Of a stretch of 34,869 bases of DNA, positions 22,100 to 31,266 are shown piece after piece. The notes beneath the pieces were generated by a model, which was not told where the DNA came from, did no database searches, and saw only the letters and a list, made by a program, of their open reading frames with translations. Both the position numbers and the translations under genes were made by a program. Source of the DNA: Amanita rubescens (lineage: Eukaryota; Basidiomycota; Agaricomycetes; Agaricales; Amanitaceae); assembly GCA_015039365.1 (NCBI GenBank), contig WION01000546.1, positions 1 through 34,869 on the forward strand. The letters run 5' to 3'. The stretch's first letter is position 1. Every line of letters starts with the position of its first letter.

Positions 22100-22786
22100 T
22101 ACGTATGTTGTGGGTGTGGGTGTGGGTATAACTGCTGTTTACAACTGTAGGAGTTCCGAGAGAGTGGGGGGTGGAGGAACAGCTGAGCTATACGTGGTGG
22201 ACGAAGGGGAGGGGTAAGAATCGCTGTGAGTAAGAATCCATAGCCTGAGAGAGAGAGTAACCGGGAGAAATGAACCGTGAATTGCCGACCCTGCTAACCG
22301 TGACTCAGACGCCCACGTTCCCGAGAAAGGCTGGGGCCCCGTGCAAAGACAACCTGGCGCTTGGAACACAAACTCACGAAATTGGAATTTCTGAAAGAAT
22401 GCAAAGAATGAAGAACGGATAGCTGAACTGCTTTCGAGGGCCAGGGTTACAAGAGCTCGGGTGGGTCACGGTACTAATGATTCTCTAGTTCTCAGAACTG
22501 TGGCTTTCCCCGCATTTCCTCGGAGCCTCCATATCGCCGCAAGTAGGTTTGCAGGTTTGCGATGACATGTGGGTCTACTAGTATCATCATTATTATCATT
22601 ATCATGATAACCCACGAACGTTTGCCAAGTTGGAAATCGTCCACTGCCTGTCGAGGCATTTTTGCGTTCCCGTCGGTATGATCCGAAATGATGCACAAAG
22701 CAGGCAAGAATTAGTCCCGGTTTTGATTGGATTTTAAGATGCCACCGGCGATGAGTGATGCAACTAGTCTGTTTTTTATTTACGCG
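22100..22786. other. Intergenic, no supported gene
   Basis: Short overlapping open frames only. A stretch at 22390-22450 (with AATGCAAAGAATGAAG and GAACTGCTTTCGAGGG) resembles part of the tandem repeat that follows and may be a truncated copy. Confidence 0.4.
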
Positions 22787-23870
22787 CGACTCCGCCGGGA
22801 CTGAAACAAGCTAGGAAAAGGGTGTGCTTTGTCCTGTGCTTGAACAAGCGCGGCGCTTAACAAGGCGCCCAGTTCGGGTCATGTGGGTGGAAATAGTGCG
22901 AAGAATGAAATAACAATTGCTACAAATGTCGAAACAAAGTGCACGGGAACAGGGTCGCGAGTGATATCGCTGTTACAGCCCCGGTAGGCTGAGTTTGCTT
23001 TTACATGTGATATTTTTTGCGATACAGATACAGGTTAGGATTTCGAGCTCGATCGAGCTCATTCGATGTTTTTTTTTTTCTCCCTGGGCAAGCCTAATAT
23101 CGGCACCGTAAGTCCGAGTTTCAGGTTATGAAATGAGTTCACTAGCCGGGATTTTAACAGCCGGGAATGGGCGTGCTCGAATCTCGCCCTGTGCTTGAGA
23201 ACAAGAGCGCCGCCCAAAAGAGACGCTTCGGGTCACGAGCAGCGCGGAAATAATGCGAAGAATAATTACTCCAAAGCGAACTGCTTCGCAACAGTTCGCA
23301 GGTGGAGTTGCTGTTACAGCTCCGGTAGGCAGTATGCGATACAGTCATAAGCTCTAAGGGCCAGTACTCGGAAACGGAGAGCTTGGCCCGCTCGAGATTA
23401 TCTATGCTTTCTTCTCCTTTCCTCGGAGAGCCTAATATCAATGCCTTTAGGTACTGTACGTTCGACCGTGCTGTTCTGGGACATGAAATGGGCTCACTGG
23501 TCGGAACCGGAAAAACCGGAAAAGGGTGTACTTGAGTCTGGGCCCCTGTGGCCTCATCCTGTTCGAGAACAAGCGTAGCGCTCAAACAGCCACCCTCGAA
23601 ATCACGAGGTGCGAAACAATGCGAAGAATGTAGAGAGGAGCGCGGTTTGATATACCTAAACTGCTTTGAATGTCTGTCTAAATGATTAAGTGCAGGTAGT
23701 AAGCCAAGCAGTCTGAAATGAGATTGCTGTAAAGTTCCGGCAGGTGACGTCTTTCGTTACACTTTATTGCGGTATAGTTACAAGCTAGGGCCAGGGAACT
23801 AAGGGGGGCTTCCGATATTCCCCTTGATACCGTAAGTCTAATTCGTGGGATATCATTTACGTGTGGTTCT
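22787..23870. repeat. Three diverged tandem copies of a 360-bp non-coding repeat
   Basis: Units are about 22787-23152, 23153-23510 and 23511-23870. Shared anchors in the same order in each unit: CCGG followed by a run with GTGCTTGAACAAGCG or similar, TGCGAAGAAT (starting near 22908, 23254 and 23620), GCTGTTACAGCTCCGGTAGG, a GCGATACAG segment, and in units 1-2 GCCTAATATC with a late ATGAAATG.. TCACT end. A fragment of a fourth unit lies at about 24040-24110. No reading frame is conserved. Origin unknown. Confidence 0.7.
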
Positions 23871-24720
23871 ATAGCATGATAGCGATAAGTGTATCCCGCG
23901 GACCATTATCGCATCTGAAACTGGTCCAGATGCGCTGTAGTTGTGTAGTGCGATGTTTTTACATCTCGATTTGCCCTAACAACAAGATCCGGAATGAAGA
24001 AATCCGGTCATTGTATGTTCTGGTATGTAAGATTTCCCTTTTCCGGTCGGAATTTAAATGCTCATTCGTTTTTTTTTTCGAAGAGCCTGACATCAGCGCC
24101 CATAGGTACTTTTCCCTAGCTTGATAGCGATAACCTATTCTCCGGAACATCATCGAACAATGTAAGCTGAAGTGGCAAGTAATCCACCGCCCACCGCAAG
24201 AAGGTGTGCCGTGTTGCATTTCGAATTCCCGGTCCACCGGGTAGTAGGATCCGAGAAACACGAATGTAACCATTGTACGTTGCAGCAGCCTGAGGCAAGA
24301 AGAAGTTCCGGCGGGAATGCGGTGCCAGGCGCCAAGCGTGGGGCGTCATGACGAGCGGTAAAGCGCCCCATGTACAAATCGGGCATCCGCCGACTGGCAT
24401 TGCTGTACCACATTGTACAAAACGGGGAGACTTTGTCGGCCCGCCCTTTCCCAGTATATCTCCATTATACAACAATGGGGTAAATTCTAAATTCGGGTCC
24501 AGCAAGATTATGACGTCTGCCCGTATACGCATCACTGAGGTGATATCATCGGTTTGGCAAGCGTCTAACTCTCGGAAACCCGGGTTTCAATGCCCCGTAT
24601 TACCCTTTTTTTGAGCTCAGCCTCGGAAAAAGTGCCAGAATACCTGAATTTTCTGCACAGTGCTGTTACACGTTTCTAATAGCAAACTTAACGGGAAATG
24701 CATCATTCTTGTCCCATAAC
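23871..24720. other. Intergenic, long open frames without recognisable product
   Basis: Overlapping minus-strand frames at 24116-24535 (139 aa) and 24150-24413, and plus-strand frames at 23861-24124 and 24348-24614, none with a domain I know. One may be a relic, but nothing decides the strand. Confidence 0.3.
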
Positions 24721-24969
24721 CGGACACCGGGAGGTGCAACCGATCCTTCCTCAACCTCTCCCTGCAGCGGAACTATGCTGTAGCTGCTATACTATGGTGT
24801 CCGATTTGAATGCTGTATGAGGGGTATATAACCTGGTCAATTTTGAGGGTGGAAGTCATCTCAGCAAACGCTCCATTCGAAGACATCACAGTTAGTGTCT
24901 CATTCCAGCTCGTCGCAGCTAAAATCTCACTCCATTAGAAGCACCGACTCTATTCCAACGCGATACAAA
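24721..24969 (+). promoter_or_regulatory. Upstream region of dsRBD gene 1 (class I), TATA at 24825
   Basis: TATATAA at 24825-24831. The block from GGACACCGGGAGGTG (24723) through the TATA box matches 28313-28431 upstream of the dsRBD pseudogene, including CCGATCCTTC, CTGCAG, GCTATA.TATG.TGT and AATGCTGTA, so promoter and gene were copied together. Confidence 0.6.
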
Positions 24970-25320
24970 ATGGCACTCGTCAACCCCAGGGGTCCCGAAG
25001 ACAGTAAGGCATTTGACTTAACCACGGTAAAGAAATATTGAATCGTGTCAATCCAGACAACGTTAAGCGTCTACATGACTACTCTCGTGCAAAACACATC
25101 GGAAAACCCAACTATACTAGTGGGGCTTATAATGGCAATCAATGGACGGCCACCGTCCAAAGTGAGTTCCCTCGACGTATCCCTTTCTGTAAAATGACCA
25201 TGCATAGTCGACGGCACAGACCGTGGTAAGGGAATGGGTTCTTCTAAGGTGAAGGCCGAGGATGCCGCTGCGGCGCAAGCTTTGCAGACATTTGAAGTGG
25301 ATTGGGTCGAACCTCGTTAG
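24970..25320 (+). CDS. Stand-alone dsRBD protein 1 (83 aa)
   Basis: Exons 24970-25003, 25057-25161 and 25208-25320, introns 53 and 46 bp, phases correct. Nearly the whole protein is one double-stranded-RNA-binding domain, residues 13-76: helix 1 VKRLHDYSRAKHIGKPNY, strands around NGNQWTATVQIDGTDRGKG, and helix 2 SSKVKAEDAAAAQALQTF. The second intron falls after the second strand (..TVQ / IDG), as in all its relatives here. The usual KKxAK motif at the start of helix 2 is modified to SKVKAED. Such small proteins could bind dsRNA non-specifically and compete with or assist Dicer-type enzymes; that is inference. No signal peptide or other domain. Confidence 0.85.
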
Positions 25321-25776
25321 ATGATTTTGACCAAAGATTATTCCCGATTAATAGCTGAATACCGTATTGTTACTTAGTAGGCTTGTTATGATGGTTATTC
25401 TACATTCAATTTTATAGTAACCAGTTTGTTATCTCATCCACTTGGGTCAACATTGGCCGTCTCGACTTCAATCGGACCTGAGTTGGTAAGGAACTTTTAG
25501 CACAACGGCTGATGCTGCATTATCTGGCATCTACCGTGACGAGAATTTACTTGTATCACGCACTTCGCCATGATAGCCATGTTCTGATCGACTCGGAGGC
25601 AAACATGTTCATGTTTTATCAAGTCAGGTCCAACCGGGTTTTCAATTGAGCGGTCTAGAACCCAACTGAATCATAGCATAGCCTACAACAAGTTGAGCAG
25701 TCACACGCGGTATTCGCGGAGACCACTAGTATGGCGGCATCATTCGGTATCTAAAAGATTGAAAAACACGGCCGAG

Positions 25777-25937
25777 GAGACCGGCCGCAGTCTTCTAGAA
25801 TAGAGCGCAGACAAAGCTAGTAGTCCGGCGGTTAATATAGATAGCGGACTTGTTCATCGAGTGCTATTAGTATGATGCGGACTCGAACGGGAGTCGGTCA
25901 CGCGAGGACCTGTCACCGGTGCGAGGTCCTATCATGC
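25777..25937. other. Cluster of hairpins, including a 68-nt branched fold
   Basis: Within 25870-25937 an outer stem GTATGAT/ATCATGC (7 pairs, one G-T) encloses two hairpins: GACTC/GAGTC (25880-25895) and AGGACCT/AGGTCCT (25905-25930). Just upstream are AGTCCG/CGGACT (25822-25850) and CGGCC/GGCCG near 25780. On the minus strand the first inner hairpin contains CGTTCGAGTCC, close to a Pol III B-box, but no anticodon arm is present. Confidence 0.5.
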
Positions 25938-26113
25938 CGTTAATTAATTAATTGACATTACCCATTTCAACAGCTGCAGTACTGGTACTCAGTACTACAC
26001 ATCTTCCGTTCTTCGGGCTTCAAGTTGAACCCTGTACAGCACGAGGACTTCCGTCGGTATGATGGTCTTCACTAGTTGTGCCTTTCTTGAAAAGAGTTGA
26101 CAGGCAGTGGGAA

Positions 26114-26146
26114 CACATATGAGTCATATATCATATATCATATGTG
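26114..26146. repeat. AT-rich perfect palindrome, 9-bp arms
   Basis: CACATATGA at 26114-26122 and its reverse complement at 26138-26146, separated by 15 bp that is itself a CATATAT repeat. Confidence 0.6.
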
Positions 26147-26219
26147 ACTTGCGTAGGTATCGATGGGTATCGTGAAATGCAAAAATTGGCACTCCGCTAG
26201 GAAAGCGCTAGTATGGCGG

Positions 26220-26728
26220 CACCAGGCGGCACGCACAAGCATTTACGTAACTAGCGTCTCAGCGGTCCAGCCAGTGATTTTTTTGCACCTGAACTGTGGG
26301 CTCCACTCAGCTGCATGACAATTTTCCATTCTTCTTCCTAAACGGTCTTCAATATATCCCACAGGTGTCATGTTGATCCTCAAGAACATGGCAATCCTCG
26401 CCTGGATTCGCGTCAGGTATCAGGTTTTTTTTTTTTGCGGTCAATAAGCAGGTGAAAAGGTTCCATGGAAAGTGATAGTGCGAATTCCCGTACTATTTAG
26501 ATCTCGAATGCGGAAACCAACACCAAAGTTTACATTCTCTGTGGTCTCGTCCACATTGCGACCGAAACAATTGTACATTCTATTGAGGTGCGTTGGCGGC
26601 AATAGATGCGAGTCCCTGCCTCGCGAGGTGCGCCACTGCAGCTTCGGTGAATATTGTAGGTCCCATTTGCAAGATAAATAGTGGGCTTTAGGATGGCTAC
26701 AAACCATCGCTCCTAACGGCCTGGAAAC
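26220..26728 (+). promoter_or_regulatory. Upstream region of dsRBD gene 2 (class II), duplicated at 30450-30895
   Basis: Matches the region upstream of dsRBD gene 5 in order: AAGCATTTACGTAA, CTGAACTGTGGG, GGATTCGCGTCA (partial), ATGCGGAAACCA, ATTGCGACCGAAA (partial) and AGGTGCGTTG. It is unrelated to the class I upstream region. A T-run of 13 lies near 26425. No clear TATA box. Confidence 0.55.
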
Positions 26729-27087
26729 ATGAGCGAACAGCAGCAGCAGCAACAACAGGACCGTGAGTATCCTATATCATCGAAGCTAGCCAGATCGGCT
26801 AAGGATTTATATCCTTTGCCATAGACTATCGCATGTGGCTTAATAACCACGCCGGAAAGCAAAAATTAGGAAAAGTTGAATACATCGATGAAGAGATCAA
26901 AGAAGGTAGCCAACGCACCTGGAAGTCAACCGTTCAAAGTTCGTCTTCCATCCGATGAGATGAACATTTTAATAATTTTGTTTCAGTAAACGGTACAGAC
27001 ATGGGCTCTGGGGAGGGCTCTAAGAAAGCGGAGGCCAAAGAGATGGCTGCTAAGCACGCCTTGGTTAATCTAGGCGTGAATGGTTGA
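26729..27087 (+). CDS. Stand-alone dsRBD protein 2 (82 aa)
   Basis: Exons 26729-26762, 26825-26938 and 26987-27087 with introns of 62 and 48 bp; phases correct. Starts MSEQQQQQQQD, a glutamine run from a CAG/CAA repeat, followed at once by a dsRBD (residues 13-80): WLNNHAGKQKLGKVEYIDEE, RTWKSTVQ, NGTDMGSGEGSKKAEAKEMA, AAKHALVNL, with the KKAEAK basic helix intact. Exons 2-3 and the intron between them are almost identical in DNA to the last two exons of the 16228-19130 gene (homology from about 26827 to 27102), so one gave rise to the other recently. Likely binds dsRNA; partner unknown. Confidence 0.85.
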
Positions 27088-28311
27088 TTTCGTACTCTTG
27101 CAGCGATGTGACGATGTCGTTGCATCGGTGTTTTCTTGTGTCTCATTACCGCCTCAGTATACGCACATATATCTTGAATGAATACATTTACTTTGACGAA
27201 CAGGATTCTCATTCAGGCGCATCAGTAATTATCACTCCAAGTGATTTGCCTGCAAACGAAGGTCTGAAGGCCAGAGAATGCCTTCACCGACAAGAGACAC
27301 GCATAGATAAAGTTGGGACGTATCAGTCGGATCGCCAGCTTTTTGGAGATGCCGTAAGAACGAGCCCGAGTTTATTGCAACTTGAAGCTTTACGTTTGTC
27401 CAGTTGAGTGATTCATAAAAGCATCGATGACGCTTAGGTAGGGCAACCATTGTGAGAAGTCGTGAGCTGGAAGAAAGGGTATACTACCTACTGACAGAGC
27501 TTAGAGTAAGCAAAGGAATGACCGTGTTGAGAAGAGTCGGTGATGCGCATCACACTATCATCGAACCTGCCATAAACTTCGAACTGCCGCTTGCAAGCTT
27601 ATCATGTTCGCTGGTCCTTGTTTTCCAAAGCTACATATTCAGTTGGCGCATATGCTGGGACCGGTGCGATTGATGTCACATCGTGACGCCTTACTTGACC
27701 GGCCCGATCCGGGACCCAAAAAAATCCATTTTGATTAGCTGTGGTTAAAACACGCATAACATATCGTTATCAGCGGACTGCCAAGCATTGCAACCTGAAG
27801 AGGTAGGTGGTCTATCCAGTGCGGCCACCCACTCATTGCAAGATCCGAAAAACCCCACAGAGCACCGGCCCGGGAGGCGGGAATGTGATGTGCAAGCTTC
27901 GGGTGTGTAGCTATGAATGATAACCGACAGAGAAGGCTGATACATACCACCTCGGATACAATTTGGGGTTTCTCCGCCAATTGCTGTGTCGTATCATAAG
28001 AAATGTGAATCTTTTATATGGCGCCCCCGTCGCTCTTTCCCGATATATGTACGGCGCATCGAGGTCCAATCAAACACTGCTATGGACAAAATGACGAAAT
28101 CTATATACAACTTATCAGAAGTGACTCGGACGCCGATGATCATGGCCTCGATGACTTGACTGGACCGGATCCACGAAGTACCGACCTCGGAATTCCACAG
28201 GGCTTGCACTGTTGAGTTCGACGCTCCCAAACAGGTCCGGAATATCTCGATTTCCTGCTGTTATTCACCTCTATAGCATGATTTATTGCGAATCAATTTT
28301 TTTCCTGTATT
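27088..28311. other. Intergenic, no supported gene
   Basis: Open frames 27084-27407, 27452-27673 and 27735-27980 (minus) have no recognisable content or splice partners. Nothing else seen. Confidence 0.4.
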
Positions 28312-28492
28312 GGACACGGGACGTAAAATTCATTCTTACCCGATCCTTCACTGCAGAAAAATCACGACTGTAAGTTGCTATAATATGATGTATCGAAAAT
28401 TCTAATGCTGTAGCATGGTCAGGTTATATAGCTCGCAAATTGGTAGCAGGAATGTTCAGAACACCAAGAGAAACCCCAGAACGTCAAGATAA
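28312..28492 (+). promoter_or_regulatory. Upstream region of the dsRBD pseudogene (class I), TATA at 28424
   Basis: TTATATAG at 28424-28431, 62 bp before the ATG. Homologous to 24721-24831 upstream of dsRBD gene 1. Confidence 0.55.
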
Positions 28493-29275
28493 ATGACCTC
28501 AGCAGACAGTAAGGCATCCCAACACGTCTTCAACGATGACGAGCTAAACCATCATCTTCACAGCATACCGTAGCATGCTTCACGACTGGACCCGTAAGAT
28601 GCACATGAAAACACCAGAATATGGACAAGTGGAACGGCAAGGAGTGGAAATCCACTGTCAAAAGTGAGTACACCGGTGTATATTTGCGTGCAGTAAACTG
28701 ACCATGCATCAGTTGATGGCACCACTGAAGGCGAAGGAACGGGCAATGATAAGAAGGCTGCTAGGGATAGTGCCGCCGAAGCCGCATTGCGAAGGCATAG
28801 AGTCCCGGCGTAGAGAATATTGCACCACCTTCGGTCAATCCACTACTAGGTGCCTGACCGGATCTGCTCACGTAGCGACCGATGTTTTTAGTTTATGCAC
28901 GCATTTCTCTAATTGAATATATTGTGTTATCATAATCATTTGGGACAACTTCAGTCTGATTTGAAGTCATAATGTGGTGTAGGCGAACTTGGACATTGCA
29001 ATGTCCTTTCACTAATCTTCGTAGCATTCTCTAAGTCAGGTCCATGAGGCCAATTTCAGGGAGACACGTATGGTCTAGAATGTGCTCGAGCTGGGCGGAT
29101 TAAGTAAATGCTCGGCGAGCGGCCATTTTGACAGCCGATTCGGTCAGCTCACAACATATTATCACATTGTGGGAGAAACTGCGGTAGTTACACGCCCTCT
29201 GTTACACTTCAGGCTTAGCGACCGAGCACGGCAGGGGGTGAAACTGAAGCTAGTGCTAGTGATTTCTACCTGGGA
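28480..29275. repeat. Segmental duplication, first copy
   Basis: About 800 bp matching 29637-30437, covering the dsRBD gene and 450 bp after it. Conserved strings include TTTAGTTTATGCACGCATTT, TTTGGGACAACTTCAGTCTG, ACATTGCAATGTCCTTTCAC and TAAATGCTCGGCGAGCGGCC. Confidence 0.8.
28493..28813 (+). pseudogene. dsRBD gene 3, frameshifted
   Basis: Exons 28493-28508, 28564-28663 and 28713-28813 correspond one to one to the intact gene at 29657. Exon 2 is 100 bp where the sister has 102: two bases are missing near 28620, between PEY and WNGKEWKSTVK. This throws helix 2 (GTGNDKKAARDSAAEAALRR) out of frame. Splice sites, start and stop are otherwise intact and the promoter has a TATA box, so a transcript is plausible but the domain cannot form. 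Confidence 0.75.
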
Positions 29276-29289
29276 CTCCCGGCCCGAAA

Positions 29290-29500
29290 CGCTGGGGGTC
29301 GGCAAGGCGAGAGGCTGTGAGCGCGGGTGAGCGCCGAGCAGCTTTCGACAGCGCGTCGGATTAAGAAGGAGGGAAGACGTCTTGTCTTCCTTAAGAGAGG
29401 GAGCGACAGGTGGGGCGTGAAAAGATCCGGATGCTGCTGTAACAGCTCTAATGGCGCGTCACGAGAGCGAGGCACAGCCACTTCGCTACCATACATGGAC
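29290..29500. repeat. Dispersed repeat, copy 1
   Basis: Matches 32255-32465: TGGGGGTCGG, GCGCCGAGCAGC, TTTCGACA, GCGCGTCGGA, TAAGAAGGAGGGAAGA, AGCTCTAA.GGCG and CACAGCCACTTC in the same order. It lies between the two copies of the segmental duplication. No ORF is shared, so it is probably a small non-coding mobile or passenger sequence. Confidence 0.65.
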
Positions 29501-29636
29501 TATGACGTTCTTCGCCACGCCTGTGCCTTGGCTAGCTTAGAATTGCCACCTGGCCGCCTAAAGCGGTAGGTCAGTTGAAACTCAGTTAGGACCTAAATGC
29601 GCGCTAACGCCTAGTACTTATAGCTAGACAGCCCGA

Positions 29637-30437
29637 TACACCCCAGATCAAGATAAATGAGCTCAGCAGACAGTAAGGGTAAGGCATCCCAACTTGTCTT
29701 CAAAGACGACGAGCTAAACCATCGTCTACACAGCGTACCGTTACATGCTTCATGACTGGACCCGTAAGATGCGCAGGGAAGTACCAGAATATGAGAATAT
29801 CTGGAATGGAAAGGAGTGGAAATCCACTGTCAAAAGTGAGTACACCGGTGAAGATTAATTGCTTGCGGTGAATTGACCATGGATTAGTTGGTGGCACTAT
29901 CGAAGGAGAAGGAACGGGCCATGGTAAGAAGGCTGCTGAGGAGAATGCAGCCGAAGCCGCGTTGCGAAGGCGTGGAGTCGCTGTGTAGAAAGTTCTATGT
30001 CACCACCTTCGGTGCAATCCACTAGTGTTCGACCGGATCTGCTCACGTATCAACCGATAGTTTTAGTTTATGCACGCATTTTTTCTAGTTGAATATATTG
30101 TGTTCAATATCGTTATCATTTGGGACAACTTCAGTCTGGACTGAGGGTGTAGGCGAACTTGAACATTGCAATGTCCTTTCACCTTCGTAGCATTAGGTCC
30201 ATTAGTCCAGTTTCAGGGAGAATGGTCTGGAATATTGCGATAGAGCTGCGCGGAATAGGTAAATGCTCGGCGAGCGGCCATTTTGACAGCTGATTCGGTC
30301 ATCTCACGACATACTATCACATTATGGGAGAAACTGCACTAGCTACACGCTACGATTCAGGTTTGCCTTGTACAGCTTAGCGATCGAGCACTGGAGGGGC
30401 GAAACTGAAGCTAGTATGTACTAGTGATCTCTGCCTG
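29637..30437. repeat. Segmental duplication, second copy
   Basis: Counterpart of 28480-29275. The match begins about 20 bp before the ATG (CCCCAGA.CAAGATAAATGA), so this copy lost the class I promoter of its sister. Confidence 0.75.
29657..29988 (+). CDS. Stand-alone dsRBD protein 4 (72 aa)
   Basis: Exons 29657-29672, 29734-29835 and 29888-29988, introns 61 and 52 bp, phases correct. The shortest of the group: MSSAD is followed directly by the domain, YMLHDWTRKMRREVPEY, WNGKEWKSTVK, GGTIEGEGTGHGKKAAEENA, AEAALRRRG. Helix 1, the three strands and the KKAAE basic helix are all present. It is the intact sister of the frameshifted copy 1.16 kb upstream. The normal class I promoter is replaced by unrelated sequence next to the dispersed repeat at 29290-29500, so expression may differ; a TTATAG at about 29619 is the only candidate TATA box. 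Confidence 0.8.
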
Positions 30438-30449
30438 GCAATGGGGTGA

Positions 30450-30895
30450 GGCAAGTGCCAAGCATTTACGTAAATGTCTTACTAATAGTAGAGCCTTCCC
30501 ACGCTCTATTGTTTACGCTGAACTGTGGGTGTCCGATTTCCGCTCTTGTTATTCCTCTAAAACCTTCACATAATAGTAAGTGACATTGCAATCCTGTGTA
30601 CGGCAATGCACATCGTACTGAATTCGCGTCAAAACGTATTTGCTAGATGTGGGTTTCTACGTTCAATGGGTCAATGTGAAAATCCCGGCCCTGACTCTCA
30701 TGATGCGGAAACCAGTGTCTTTCAAATGGTCTCTGCCATATCGCGATTGAAATAGTACATTATGATCCAGGTGCGTTGTGTTAATAGCTATAAGGTGTTG
30801 CAGTCATTGCCATTACTAGGAATCATTGTAAGCTTCGCTGCTAGTTAAATAGCAAGCTTTCAAACGGGCGTGGCCCATAAACTAACCGACCACTG
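30450..30895 (+). promoter_or_regulatory. Upstream region of dsRBD gene 5 (class II)
   Basis: Diverged copy of 26220-26728. It sits directly after the segmental duplication. No gene. Confidence 0.5.
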
Positions 30896-31266
30896 ATGTC
30901 CTGCAAACACGAGTGCCCAACAGCAACCGACGTAGAACCGTAAGCGTCCTATATTCTAAACGGTTTTACATGGTCGCTGTCCTTTTCCCGTAGATTATCG
31001 CCGATCCGCATGTGGCTGAATAACTACGTCAGAAAGCATCAATTAGGCGTGGCCGTATACATTGATAAAGAGATTACAGAAGGTGGCAAATACGTCTGGA
31101 CATCAACCGTTCAAAGTATGTCTTCCATTCGATGAGCTGAATAACGAAATAACAATGATTAGTAAACGGTACGGACAAGGGTTATGGGGAGGGCTCTAAG
31201 AAAGCAGATGCTCGGGATAAGGCTGCGAAGCAAGCCTTGGCTAATCTACTTTGCGTGAATGGTTGA
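30896..31266 (+). CDS. Stand-alone dsRBD protein 5 (89 aa), rebuilt N-terminus
   Basis: Exons 30896-30939, 30994-31115 and 31163-31266, introns 54 and 47 bp, phases correct. The domain spans residues 20-85: RMWLNNYVRKHQLGVAVYID, VWTSTVQ, NGTDKGYGEGSKKADARDKA, AKQALANL. The ancestral start, seen in gene 2 as ATGAGCGAACAG, is ACGAGTGCCCAACAG here. Translation must therefore begin at an ATG 13 bp upstream in another frame (MSCKHECPTATDVEP). An 8-bp insertion at the start of exon 2 restores the domain frame after splicing. The gene is thus intact but with a new N-terminus unlike its relatives. Confidence 0.75.

Larger units (their letters stand above)
25321..26219. other. Intergenic, hairpin-rich
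   Basis: Holds the shared motif at 25486-25503 and, between 25770 and 25937, several perfect hairpins listed separately. No gene. Confidence 0.5.

Noticed and set aside
24116..24535. 139-aa minus-strand ORF
   Set aside because: It is long but has equally long frames on the other strand and no recognised motif. It is left as unassigned sequence.
25870..25937. tRNA gene on the minus strand
   Set aside because: An acceptor-like stem and a B-box-like word are present, but the anticodon arm is missing and the T-arm loop is six nt, so it is not a tRNA.
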